The notes under the pieces are model-generated. The model worked only from the letters and a program-made list of their open reading frames with translations, made no database searches and was not told the origin of the DNA. Below, piece by piece: positions 35,783-44,138 of a stretch of 64,000 nucleotides of DNA (positions within the stretch are counted from its first letter, which is position 1; every line of letters begins with the position of its first letter). The stretch covers positions 1,302,001 to 1,366,000 of the forward strand of contig NC_015312.1 in the NCBI RefSeq assembly GCF_000196675.2. Reading direction: 5' to 3'. The DNA is from Pseudonocardia benzenivorans CB1190 (GTDB lineage: Bacteria; Actinomycetota; Actinomycetes; Mycobacteriales; Pseudonocardiaceae). Both the position numbers and the translations under genes were made by a program.

Positions 35783-36327
35783 GACACACCTCCGGGAGTC
35801 GTAACCGCAGCCGTGGTCAGGTGTCGCCGGATTCGCGTGCGGGCGCGGTGCAGCCGGCTCATGACGGTTCCGACCGGGATGTTGAGGGCTTCGGCGGCGT
35901 CGGCATAGCCGAGGCCTTCGACGTCCACGATAGCGATGACCTGCCGGTACTTGTCGGGCAACGCGTTGAACGCGTCTTCGACTTCGGCGGCGAAGCACTG
36001 GTCGACGACGAGGTGTTCGGGGTTGCCGTCGTCGGCGTGGTGGTCGCAGAGGGTGTCCAGGGCCTGATCGGGGTCGTCGAGCAGGTGCGGTCGCCGGCGG
36101 CGGTGCCGGTTGTGTTCGGCATTGCGCAGGATCGTCAGCAGCCAGGCTCTGGGGTGTTCGCCGTCGAACCGGTCCATCGAGCGGTAGGCCCGCAGGAGGG
36201 TTTCCTGCACGAGGTCCTCGGCGTCGGCAGGCTGGCCGGTGAGCGTGCGGGCTACCCGGTAGAGGACGTCGGTCTCCGGCAGGACATAGCGCGCGAACGT
36301 GTCACCCCGGGTGCCAACCTCCGCCAC
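35779..36327 (-). CDS. ECF sigma factor, SigR/SigH-like
   Basis: 182 aa from GTG 36327, chosen because GAAGGGGG lies just upstream. Sigma region 2 contains DAEDLVQETLLRAYRS and HPRAWLLTILRN; region 4 contains ALPDKYRQVIAIVDVEGLGYADAAEALNIP, abbreviated as LPDKYRQVIAIVDVEGLGYA, then GTVMSRLHRAR. This is the SigR/SigH-type of thiol-stress sigma factor. Coupling to the zf-HC2 gene supports that. Its upstream region is shared with the divergent radical SAM gene and holds two palindromic operators. Confidence 0.85.
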   Translation of the reverse strand: MAEVGTRGDTFARYVLPETDVLYRVARTLTGQPADAEDLVQETLLRAYRSMDRFDGEHPRAWLLTILRNAEHNRHRRRRPHLLDDPDQALDTLCDHHADDGNPEHLVVDQCFAAEVEDAFNALPDKYRQVIAIVDVEGLGYADAAEALNIPVGTVMSRLHRARTRIRRHLTTAAVTTPGGVS

Positions 36328-36415
36328 AGCGATCCCCCTTCTCCCCGTCGACACTGGATGTCTGCCGTCGCGCCGAGGGCAACGTAGAAGGTCACGGCGG
36401 GCCCGAAGGGGTGAT

Positions 36416-36433
36416 GTGTCAGGTGGCCGACAC
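36416..36433. promoter_or_regulatory. Crp/Fnr-type palindrome, site 1
   Basis: GTGTC-aggtggcc-GACAC, a perfect 5-bp-arm palindrome, between the divergent sigma and radical SAM genes. It belongs to a group of eleven intergenic sites in this half of the window. Confidence 0.65.
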
Positions 36434-36477
36434 ACTTGCCCGGCTTGGTTCTGGTGAACTTCTTCCGCCGTCGCACA

Positions 36478-36495
36478 GTGTCGGCGTGCTGACAT
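36478..36495. promoter_or_regulatory. Crp/Fnr-type palindrome, site 2
   Basis: GTGTC-ggcgtgct-GACAT, centred 62 bp downstream of site 1 and about 85 bp upstream of the radical SAM start, a typical activator position. Confidence 0.65.
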
Positions 36496-36572
36496 TCGTG
36501 CTGCGGGGATTGGCCCTGGCTGGTGGGGTTGTGCCTGCACCCTGATCACGAACCTTGACCGAGGAGCGGCTG

Positions 36573-38201
36573 GTGGCGGAGCGGAAGCGGGATCGGGACG
36601 AGGTGTTCGTCGAGTACACCAAGAGCATCTGCCCGGTGTGCAAAGTGGTTCTCGACGCACAGGTCAACATCCGCGAGGACAAGGTCTACCTGCGGAAACG
36701 CTGTAAGGACCACGGCGAGTTTGAGGCACTGGTCTACGGCGACGCCCAGGCCTATCTGTCTTCGGCGCGGTTCAACAAGCCGGGCACGATCCCGCTGACC
36801 TTCCAGACCGAGGTCAAGGACGGCTGCCCGTCGGACTGCGGCCTGTGCCCGGAGCACAAGCAGCATGCCTGCCTCGGGATCATCGAGGTCAACACGAACT
36901 GCAACCTGGACTGCCCGATCTGCTTCGCCGACTCCGGCCACCAGCCCGACGGCTACTCGATCACCCTGGAGCAGTGCGAGCGCATGCTCGACGTGTTCGT
37001 CGAATCCGAGGGCGAGGCGGAGGTGGTGATGTTCTCCGGCGGGGAGCCCACCATCCACAAGCACATCCTCGACTTCATCGACCTCGCCCAGGCCAAGCCG
37101 ATCCGCAACGTCACCCTCAACACCAACGGCATCCGCCTCGCGACCGACAAACTGTTCGCCGCGGCACTGGGCGAGCGCAACGGCCGCGCCGGCAAATCGA
37201 TCAACATCTACTTGCAGTTCGACGGCTTCGACCAGCGCACCCACCTGGAGATCCGCGGCAAGGACCTGCGCGAGCGCAAGCGGCAGGCACTGGACAACTG
37301 CGCCGACGCTGGGCTCACCGTCACCCTCGTCGCGGCGGTCGAGCGCGGGCTCAACGAGCACGAGCTCGGTGACATCATCGAGTTCGGGCTCGCGCATCCG
37401 GCGGTGCGGTCGGTGTCGTTCCAGCCGGTCACGCACTCCGGGCGGCACGTCGAGTTCGATCCGCTGACCCGGCTGACCAACTCCGACGTCATCGAGCTGA
37501 TCGCCGCGCAACGCCCGCACTGGTTCGGCAAGGACGACTTCTTCCCCGTGCCCTGCTGCTTCCCGACCTGCCGGTCGATCACCTACCTGCTCACCGAAGG
37601 AACGCCAGGGCAGCCGGACTTCGGGGTGGTGCCGATCCCGCGGCTGCTCAAGGTCGAGGACTACCTGGACTACGTGTCCAACCGGGTCGTGCCGGACTAC
37701 GCGATCCGAGAAGCCCTGGAGAAGTTGTGGAGCGCCTCGGCGTTCATGGGCACTGACACCACCGAAGAGCGGCTCCGCCAGACCGCCGAAGCGCTCGACT
37801 GCACCGACGCGTGCGGGGTGAACCTGCCCGAGGCCTTGGCCGACCTGACCGACCGGGCGTTCATGATCGTGGTGCAGGACTTCCAGGATCCCTACACGCT
37901 CAACGTCAAACAGCTGATGAAGTGCTGCGTCGAGGAGATCACCCCTGACGGCCGGCTGATTCCGTTCTGCGCCTACAACTCCGTCGGCTACCGCGAGCAG
38001 GTGCGCGCACAGATGTCCGGGGTGAAGATCGCCGACGTCGTCCCGAACTCGGTCGAACTGCGGCCGCTGCTGGTCGACTCGCCCTACGGCTCCAAAATCG
38101 CCGGAACCCCCGATGCCGCAGGCAACGGCAACGGCAACGGGCACCGGCCCGCGATCGCGCCGGACACCACCAACGTCGGCCGGCGGGCGGTGCCGGAATG
38201 A
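36573..38201 (+). CDS. radical SAM enzyme, Tes (MJ0619)-like
   Basis: 542 aa from GTG 36573, preferred over TTG 36555 because GAGGAG is 6 nt upstream. Cys motifs in order: SICPVCK, KRCKDHGEF, DCGLCPEHKQHAC, the radical SAM CNLDCPICF (C-x3-C-x2-C), FSGGEPT, then C-terminal PCCFPTC and PFCAYN. This many-cluster layout matches the Tes/MJ0619 group, of which archaeal members couple lipid alkyl chains to form tetraethers. Whether the actinomycete form does the same is unknown. ATGA overlap with a methyltransferase suggests joint action. Two operators lie upstream. Confidence 0.75.
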   Translation: MAERKRDRDEVFVEYTKSICPVCKVVLDAQVNIREDKVYLRKRCKDHGEFEALVYGDAQAYLSSARFNKPGTIPLTFQTEVKDGCPSDCGLCPEHKQHACLGIIEVNTNCNLDCPICFADSGHQPDGYSITLEQCERMLDVFVESEGEAEVVMFSGGEPTIHKHILDFIDLAQAKPIRNVTLNTNGIRLATDKLFAAALGERNGRAGKSINIYLQFDGFDQRTHLEIRGKDLRERKRQALDNCADAGLTVTLVAAVERGLNEHELGDIIEFGLAHPAVRSVSFQPVTHSGRHVEFDPLTRLTNSDVIELIAAQRPHWFGKDDFFPVPCCFPTCRSITYLLTEGTPGQPDFGVVPIPRLLKVEDYLDYVSNRVVPDYAIREALEKLWSASAFMGTDTTEERLRQTAEALDCTDACGVNLPEALADLTDRAFMIVVQDFQDPYTLNVKQLMKCCVEEITPDGRLIPFCAYNSVGYREQVRAQMSGVKIADVVPNSVELRPLLVDSPYGSKIAGTPDAAGNGNGNGHRPAIAPDTTNVGRRAVPE

Positions 38202-39010
38202 GCACGCCGGCCGAGATCAAGGCCTGCTGCGCCGCCTCCTACGGCAACGACGCCGTGGCCCTCGTGCTCGGCGAGTCCTACCATCCCGGCGGGCCGGCGC
38301 TGACCAGAAAACTCGCCGAGCGACTGCGGTTGCACAGCGGTCAGCGGGTCGCCGACATCGCCACCGGGCCCGGCGCGACCGCGCGGCTGCTCGCCGCCGA
38401 GTACGACGTCACCGTTGACGGCGTCGACCTCGGACAGTCCACAGTAGAACGCGCGACGGCAGCGACCGGCGAGGCCGGGCTGGCTGCCAAGGTGCGGTTC
38501 CACCTCGGCGACGCCGAACGGATCCCGCTGCCGGACAATGCTTTCGACGCCGTGGTGTGTGAGTGCGCGTTCTGCACGTTTCCGGACAAGGCCACCGCCG
38601 CAGCCGAGTTCGCTCGGATCCTGCGGCCGGGCGGCCGCGTCGGCATCACCGACGTCACGATCGCCGAGGGCGGGCTACCCGAGGAATTGGGGACGCTGGC
38701 GGCGTGGGTCGCCTGTATCGCCGACGCCCGCCCGCTCGCGGAGTACGCGGCGATTCTGGAACGGGCTGGGCTGCGTGTGGTGCACACCGAGACCCACGAC
38801 GCGGCGATCGCGCGGATGATCGACGAGATCGACGCCCGGCTGCGGGTGCTGCGGATGACCGCGTCCGCCCGGCTGGCCGAAGCCGGGGTGGATGTCGAGG
38901 CCGTGCTGCGGTATGTGGCGCTGGCCAGGGAGGCCGTGGCGGACGGGCTCATCGGGTACGCCCTGCTCGTCGCCGAGAGGCGCGCTTCGGAAAGAGTGTT
39001 CGCCGGCTGA
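38198..39010 (+). CDS. class I SAM-dependent methyltransferase
   Basis: 270 aa, ATGA overlap with the radical SAM gene. SAM motif I VADIATGPGATARLLAAEY, post-I VDGVDLG, motif region RIPLPDNAFDAVVCECAFCTF and LRPGGRVGITDV are clear. The N-terminus has an unusual KACCAASYG Cys pair, and CECAFC adds further Cys residues, recalling arsenite or metalloid methyltransferases. The last third is helical. It probably modifies the product or substrate of the radical SAM enzyme. Confidence 0.75.
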   Translation: MSTPAEIKACCAASYGNDAVALVLGESYHPGGPALTRKLAERLRLHSGQRVADIATGPGATARLLAAEYDVTVDGVDLGQSTVERATAATGEAGLAAKVRFHLGDAERIPLPDNAFDAVVCECAFCTFPDKATAAAEFARILRPGGRVGITDVTIAEGGLPEELGTLAAWVACIADARPLAEYAAILERAGLRVVHTETHDAAIARMIDEIDARLRVLRMTASARLAEAGVDVEAVLRYVALAREAVADGLIGYALLVAERRASERVFAG

Positions 39011-39082
39011 CAGTCCTGCTCGGCACACCGTCCTCGCGTGGTTGCGGGAGAGCACGGTTGTGCTCGGCGAGGAGGCGACGTC

Positions 39083-39556
39083 ATGCGGGACCGCGAACTG
39101 CACGCGCAGGCCGGCGTCTGGTGTCATCGCGAACCCTGTGTCGCGGTGCTGGTGATGGAGGGTGAGGCAGCGGACCGGTCGAACGGGGGTGCGATCGCGG
39201 CGGACGCGCTCTATCGGGTGGCCCTGGCCCACGGGCTGAGGTTGACGACCGATCTGGATCATCTCGCGCTGCAGCCCCTTGTTGGGTGGCGAATGCTGAT
39301 CGACGGCAACCGGCGGGTGACTTTGCGGTGGCCGCGGTTCCAGCCACTGCTCGACCAGGCGCCACTCGGCCTCCCCACAGGTTGGGTGCGTCTGGCGCTC
39401 GCACGTCAGGTGGTCCTGGTGTTCGCTGGCTACGGCCTTGGCTTACATGAGCAGGCACGCACGGCAGCCCCCGGACTTGACCGGAGGCTGCGGTGCGCGG
39501 CCGAGGTGGGTGCTTTGGCCGCGGGCGCCGTCACCGTGTCCGTCCTCGAATCCTGA
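39083..39556 (+). CDS. hypothetical protein
   Basis: 157 aa from ATG 39083 with GGCGAGGAGG upstream. Unrecognised: an N-terminal beta-like part (VWCHREPCVAVLVM), a middle with WRMLIDGNRRVTLRWPRF, and a C-terminal helical, hydrophobic end. It follows the methyltransferase by 72 bp and is followed convergently by a DUF427 gene. A near-match palindrome GTGTT-N8-GACAG overlaps the end of the methyltransferase at 38996-39013. Confidence 0.6.
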   Translation: MRDRELHAQAGVWCHREPCVAVLVMEGEAADRSNGGAIAADALYRVALAHGLRLTTDLDHLALQPLVGWRMLIDGNRRVTLRWPRFQPLLDQAPLGLPTGWVRLALARQVVLVFAGYGLGLHEQARTAAPGLDRRLRCAAEVGALAAGAVTVSVLES

Positions 39557-39580
39557 CGCGGTGATGCGGCACCTCGGCCG

Positions 39581-39874
39581 TCACCGAGTCTGGCGGACCT
39601 GGACGCCGTGCCAGAACGCGACCCGGTTGCGGATCTTCTCCGCGGCCGGGTACGGCTGCGGGTAGGTCCAGGCCGCGTCGGGATTGCTCTGTCCGTCGAC
39701 GGTGACGGTGAGGTAGCGCGCGGTGCCTTTCCACGGGCAGACCGTGGTCGTGTCGCTGGCCCGGAAGTGCTCCTGCCGCACCGATTCCGTGGGGAAGTAG
39801 GCATTGCCTTCGACTTCGACGATGTCATCGCTTTCGGCGAGCACGGTGTCCTGCCACACGGCTTGGTAGATCAT
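39581..39874 (-). CDS. DUF427 domain protein (first copy)
   Basis: 97 aa from ATG 39874 (GGAGAGG upstream). The whole protein is a DUF427 domain: AVWQDTVLAESDDIVEVEGNAYFP, then TTVCPWKGTARYLTV and TYPQPYPAAEKIRNRVAFW. The Cys in CPWKG and the following Tyr are family hallmarks. DUF427 proteins are small beta proteins of unknown biochemical role, often found in stress regions. A second copy occurs at 42901-43248. Confidence 0.85.
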   Translation of the reverse strand: MIYQAVWQDTVLAESDDIVEVEGNAYFPTESVRQEHFRASDTTTVCPWKGTARYLTVTVDGQSNPDAAWTYPQPYPAAEKIRNRVAFWHGVQVRQTR

Positions 39875-39939
39875 GGGAATCCTCTCCTGAGCTGTCGGGG
39901 AGGAAACCCGGTAGGAGCGCCTGAACTTCCCAGTGATAC

Positions 39940-40485
39940 CTACGGCACGGTGAGCTGGGGCACGCCGACGATCACGGTGACGACGTAGAAGGGCGGCGTG
40001 CCCGCGGGGAATCCCAGTAGTTCCGGGTCGGTGGCCGGTGGGTCGGGGCGCAGGCAGATCGTGGTGATGCCGAGCCCAGTGACGTGGTAGTCGAATACCG
40101 AGATCGTCGAGGTGCCGGTGATGCGGCCTTCGTTGGGCAGGGTGCTGCGGTCGTAGAGGTCGACGCGGCCGCGCAGCGGGAGCAGCCAGGTGGGCACGAG
40201 ATCGGCGGTCGGGCTTGGCTGGCAGGTGGGTCCGGTGTCGGGGATCCAGTGGATCGGGTCGCTGGGCAGCTGGACCTGAATATGCGCGCCGTTCGGCACG
40301 GTTTGCGGCATCCAGGTGCCGTTCCACCAGAACAGGTTGTCGCGTTGCTGCTGGGTGAACACATAGGCGTGGCCGTTGGTCAGCGGCTGGCCGCCGCCGT
40401 CGTCGGAGCCGGGCGCGGCGACAGCGCTAGAGGTGCACAGCAGCAAAACGGTCAGGGCGGCGATGGCCAGGTATCGGCGGCGCAT
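39940..40485 (-). CDS. secreted protein of unknown function
   Basis: 181 aa with an N-terminal signal peptide: RRRYLAIAALTVLLLCTSSAVA, then a likely cleavage after AVA-AP. The mature part is Trp- and Pro-rich and extracellular in character (NLFWWNGTW, PDPIHWIPDTGP region), with a Cys pair that could form a disulfide. It starts 2 bp downstream of the multicopper oxidase gene and probably forms an operon with it, so it may be an accessory of the oxidase. Confidence 0.7.
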   Translation of the reverse strand: MRRRYLAIAALTVLLLCTSSAVAAPGSDDGGGQPLTNGHAYVFTQQQRDNLFWWNGTWMPQTVPNGAHIQVQLPSDPIHWIPDTGPTCQPSPTADLVPTWLLPLRGRVDLYDRSTLPNEGRITGTSTISVFDYHVTGLGITTICLRPDPPATDPELLGFPAGTPPFYVVTVIVGVPQLTVP

Positions 40486-40487
40486 GC

Positions 40488-42118
40488 TCACCGCCTCCGG
40501 TCGATGAGGATGTTGCCCATCATGCCGTTGTCCTCGTGGGGAAGGATGTGGCAGTGGTAGACGGTCTTGCCGATCGTGTCCGGCCGGAAGTAGGTGCGCA
40601 TCGTGAACCGGCCGCGCGGAGGTAGCCGGAATACGTCCCACCACACCTCGGGGTCCGGGTACCAGGAGGTGTCGCCGGGCGGGATCCCTTGCACGTCAAC
40701 GACTTGGAAGGGGTTGACGTGGATGTGGAAGGGGTGCTGGAAGACGTCCTCGTTGACGATCGTCCATTCCTCGACCGTGCCGGCTTCGACTTCTTGGTCG
40801 ATGCGGTCCATGTCGTATTCCTTGCCGTCGATGAGGAATCGAACCCCGATGCCGTGCCGCCCGGAGATGTCGCCGGAGAAAGTGAGTGTGCGGCGGCGGG
40901 CCACCGGCAGGTCCGGCATCCGCGGCGGCTCGACCAGCTTGTCCGGGATTCGACCAGTAGCTGGCGGGCCGGTGACGATGAGGGTGGCGAGCTGGACGTA
41001 GGGACGGGCCCGCCAGGGTGGCCCTGGTCGTAGCGCTGCGCGTAGACCCGATACCGGCCCGGCTGTCCACCATGGACGATGAACTCAGCGCGGTTGCCCG
41101 AGGTGAGCATGAGGTTCGGACGGCGGCGCGGAGTGGCGAAGGGGATGCCGTCCTGGCCGATCTGGTGCAGGTCGTGCTCGTCGATGTGCAGCCAGAGCGC
41201 ACGGTGCGGGCTGGCGTTGAGGAAGCGCCAGCGCTGGGTTTCGCCGGGCCGGATGGTGATCTCGGGCAGCAGTTGGCCGTTGATGGTGAAGTACATGCTG
41301 GACGGGATCGCGGGAATGCCGTTGAACGGGACTGGGCCGCCGGTGGGGATCACCAGTGTGGTGGGGACCTCGCCGTTGTCGTCGCCGATCCACAGTTCGT
41401 TGGCGACCAGGACCCGCTCGCGCATCTCGGCGATCTCGGGTACCTGGTCGATGTCGCCTTCGACGATGATCGGGCCGGACAGCCCGGCCCACCCTTGGTG
41501 GCTGGTGGAGCCGTGGAAGTGCGGGTGGTACCAGTGCATCCCGGCGGGGTGGTCGGCGGGGATGTCGTAGGAGTACTGGTGGGAGCCGAGCGGGTCGACC
41601 CGGACGAACACGTTGTCCGCCACGCCTTCCGGGGAGACCTGCAGGCCGTGGGTGTGGATGTTGGTGGCGATCATGGTCTGCGGCAGGGTGTGACCGCGCA
41701 GCATGTTCCCGGCGGCGGAGGGGACGCAGTCGAGCGTGCCGTGCGGGTGGCCGGTGGTGCCGGCGGTGTCGCCGGGGTGTGCCGCGCACAGCGGGGGCAG
41801 CTTGTTGAGCGGGATGCCCATCGGCCGCATCCGGTTGCGCAGCAGCAGCCGCATCCGGTCACCGGGGCGGACGCGCAGGATCGGGCCGGGCAGTCCGCCG
41901 TTGTAGGTGTCCAGCGTCAGCACCCGGTCCCGGACGTGCACCTGGGTCGCGGCCATGTCCAGCCGATAGTCCAGCAACCCGCCCGCGCTGCGGACCTCCG
42001 GCAGGTCGCGCAACCGGTCGCCATCGGCATCCGCCGCGGGCGCCATCGCGGAGCGGGGCAGCAGGACGCCGCCCAGTGCCGCCGCGGTCAGTCGGGTCAG
42101 AAACGCCCTGCGGTCCAT
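40488..42118 (-). pseudogene. multicopper oxidase with a frameshift in the middle
   Basis: Begins DRRAFLTRLTAAALGGVLL, a Tat-type signal. N-part (42118 to about 41010) carries T2/T3 copper motifs NIHTHGL and WYHPHFHGS. Near 41005-41011 the frame is lost: the C-part (40488-41003, other frame) continues the protein with LATLIVTGPP and has the remaining motifs HPFHIHVNPFQ and YHCHILPHEDNGMM. One base missing from a C run would explain it. Joined, the protein is full length (about 540 aa) with all copper ligands. The gene is either disrupted or has a base-call error. Confidence 0.75.
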
Positions 42119-42244
42119 CGAGTTCCTCCGACATCCACCCTCGTCTGGCGATGTCGACGAAACCCGCTCACCGGGGCGTCAGCACTCCACCGGGACCACA
42201 AAACCCCCGTACTGGGTGATCACCTCCCCCGGATCGGGTGAGAG
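42119..42244. other. intergenic stretch upstream of the oxidase
   Basis: Short gap between the divergent-in-order leftward genes. No 18-bp Crp/Fnr-type palindrome is present here. Confidence 0.35.
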
Positions 42245-42904
42245 TCAACCGGCCTTCTTTCGGCGACCGACTAGCGAGAGGACCGTACCCACGACGAAGC
42301 CGAGCGCGACGCTGAGCAACGCCTCGGTCAGCGGCGGGACGCCGAACAGAATGGGACCGGCCAGTGCGTCCCGCGCGGACAGCAGCAGCGTGACCGCGAC
42401 AGCGATCAGTGCACCGCCGAAGGCGGTGAGGGCTGCTGCGCCGATCGGCAGCGGCCGTCCGGCTCGCAGTCGCCGGGCGATCGGCCAGGCCGCCGCGACC
42501 ACGGCCGGCGCCAGGTGATAGCTGGTCGTCGGATTGGCGGTGGCGAGGGCGAACCAGCCGGCGGCTGCCAGCAGGGTCACGGCCAGGCCCGCCTGCCACG
42601 GACCTGCGGCGCGCGCCGTCATGCCGTCGACGTCGAGATCGGCGAGAACATCCGGCGCATGGGCTCGGACGGCGTCGAGGACCGCTCCGGCGCGCGGATT
42701 GACCATCGCGGTGTCGCCGACCACCACGGTGGGCACGGTCTCGTTGCCGCCCGCGACCGCCCGCACCCGCGCCGCCGCGGCCCGGTCCGCCCAGATGTTG
42801 ACCTTGGTGACGGGCAGGCCGATCCGGTCCAGGTCGCCGAGCAGCCGCGAGCAGTACGGGCAGCCGGGCCGCCAGTACACCGTGGCCGCGGGGTCCGCGC
42901 TCAT
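42245..42904 (-). CDS. glutaredoxin fused to a membrane domain
   Basis: 219 aa. The first 80 residues are a glutaredoxin/mycoredoxin domain with active site WRPGCPYCSRLL and GGNETVPTVVVG. The remaining 130 residues contain about four hydrophobic segments (LAVTLLAAAGWFAL, HLAPAVVAAAWPIA, AALTAFGGALIAVAVTLL, LLSVALGFVVGTVLSLVG). This is a membrane-anchored thiol-disulfide reductase. It overlaps the DUF427 gene by ATGA and presumably shares its promoter, which holds two Crp/Fnr-type sites. Confidence 0.8.
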   Translation of the reverse strand: MSADPAATVYWRPGCPYCSRLLGDLDRIGLPVTKVNIWADRAAAARVRAVAGGNETVPTVVVGDTAMVNPRAGAVLDAVRAHAPDVLADLDVDGMTARAAGPWQAGLAVTLLAAAGWFALATANPTTSYHLAPAVVAAAWPIARRLRAGRPLPIGAAALTAFGGALIAVAVTLLLSARDALAGPILFGVPPLTEALLSVALGFVVGTVLSLVGRRKKAG

Positions 42905-43248
42905 GACGCCGTGGAACGCCCGAACAGGCGGCTCCAGAAGCTGCCGTCGGGCCGCGGTTCGGGTTCGCCCTCGATCCGCACCGCGGGATAGAACGCGACG
43001 TGGTTCTTGATCCGCCGGGCCAGCGGACTGGGATGCGGGTAGTACCACGCCACGTCCAGCTCGCTACCGCGGTCGGAGGTGAGATTGTAGTAGCTCGCGA
43101 GGCCTTTCCACGGGCAGAGCGTCTTGGTCCGGCTCTCGGCGAAGTACTCGGTGTGCACCGAGTCCGGCGGGAAGTAGTGGTTTCCTTCGACGCGGACCGT
43201 GCGTGGCGCTTCGGCCAGCACGATCCCGTTCCACACGGCACGCAACAT
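42901..43248 (-). CDS. DUF427 domain protein (second copy)
   Basis: 115 aa from ATG 43248. DUF427 features: AVWNGIVLAEA, RVEGNHYFP, LCPWKGLASYYNL, AWYYPHPSPLARRIKNHVAF. A short tail ends in a phenylalanine-rich region. It is divergent from the Crp/Fnr gene at 43387, with operators 3 and 4 between them, and its last bases overlap the start of the glutaredoxin fusion. Related to the copy at 39581-39874. Confidence 0.85.
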   Translation of the reverse strand: MLRAVWNGIVLAEAPRTVRVEGNHYFPPDSVHTEYFAESRTKTLCPWKGLASYYNLTSDRGSELDVAWYYPHPSPLARRIKNHVAFYPAVRIEGEPEPRPDGSFWSRLFGRSTAS

Positions 43249-43289
43249 GACTCCATACCACCACTGCCGCCGGGAAGCGGGCAGCTGGA

Positions 43290-43307
43290 CTGTCAGCACG
43301 CTGACAC
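43290..43307. promoter_or_regulatory. Crp/Fnr-type palindrome, site 3
   Basis: CTGTC-agcacgct-GACAC between the divergent DUF427 and crp genes. Its inner arms also read TGTCAGC-ac-GCTGACA, so it is nearly perfect over 16 bp. Confidence 0.7.
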
Positions 43308-43317
43308 GTATCGAAGT

Positions 43318-43335
43318 GTGTCACCTCGCTGACAC
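43318..43335. promoter_or_regulatory. Crp/Fnr-type palindrome, site 4
   Basis: GTGTC-acctcgct-GACAC, 28 bp centre-to-centre from site 3, about 50 bp before the crp start. Two tandem sites before a regulator gene suggest autoregulation. Confidence 0.7.
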
Positions 43336-43386
43336 TCGACGGTGATCGGACGAGCATTCCCGGCGAGACGCTGCCACGCTGCATGT

Positions 43387-44124
43387 ATGGCGTTGTCGAA
43401 GCTGCCGGCCGCGGCGATGGAGCAGACGATGCGGCTGCTGGGCACCGGTCCCGCGGCCGACCTGGCGATCCGGCAGGCCGCGTGGGTGGCCCGCTGCGTC
43501 GGCCGGGGCGAGGCGGCGCCGCTGGGCCGCGCCGACGTGGACGCGCTCGCCGCGACCCTGCGCACCCGGACCTACGAGCGTGGCGCGGTCCTCTTTCGCG
43601 GCGGCGACGCCGCGGACGGGGTGTGGATCGTGCAGCGTGGCCGGGTCGAGCTGTCGGTGGGTGCCGGGCGGCGCCGGTCCGTCGTGTACGTGCTGCAGCC
43701 CGGTGACGTCGACGGCGACATCCAGCACCTGCTCGACATGCCGCTGACCTACACCGCACGGGCGCTGGACGAGGTGACCGTCCTGTCGCTGGACGCGGCC
43801 GCGTTCGAGAAGCTGCTGGCCGAGCACCCGCAGATCGCCCGGCGATGGCTCTCCAGCGTCGCGCAGCGGCTGGCGACCAGCCAGAGCCGCATCGTCGGGT
43901 TGCTGGGGCGGTCGCTGACCGAGCAGGTCGCTCGGTTGCTGCTGGACGAAGCGGTCGACGGCGAGGTTCCGCTGCCGCAGCGCACGCTGGCCGCCATGCT
44001 CGGTGTGCAGCGCCCGTCCCTGAACAAGATCCTCAAGGAATTCGAACGAGCCGGCTTGATCGAGGTGCGCTACGCCGCCATCGGCCTGCGCGACCCGGCC
44101 AAACTGCTCACCACAGCCGGATAG
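43387..44124 (+). CDS. Crp/Fnr family transcription regulator (first copy)
   Basis: 245 aa. N-terminal cyclic-nucleotide-binding-type domain ([22 protein letters not shown], written here in part: [37 protein letters not shown]). C-terminal winged helix with [26 protein letters not shown], in outline [19 protein letters not shown], as recognition helix. No N-terminal Cys cluster of true FNR. In the recognition helix, CRP's Arg180-Glu181 becomes Arg-Pro, which could explain an altered half-site. Two operators lie just upstream. A second paralog is at 50542. Confidence 0.85.
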   Translation: MALSKLPAAAMEQTMRLLGTGPAADLAIRQAAWVARCVGRGEAAPLGRADVDALAATLRTRTYERGAVLFRGGDAADGVWIVQRGRVELSVGAGRRRSVVYVLQPGDVDGDIQHLLDMPLTYTARALDEVTVLSLDAAAFEKLLAEHPQIARRWLSSVAQRLATSQSRIVGLLGRSLTEQVARLLLDEAVDGEVPLPQRTLAAMLGVQRPSLNKILKEFERAGLIEVRYAAIGLRDPAKLLTTAG

Positions 44125-44138
44125 GAGACGAAACCGCG

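Noticed and set aside
36546-38144. Very long antisense frame opposite the radical SAM gene
   Set aside because: Antisense shadow of high-GC codon bias; Val/Gly/Asp-rich and without domains.
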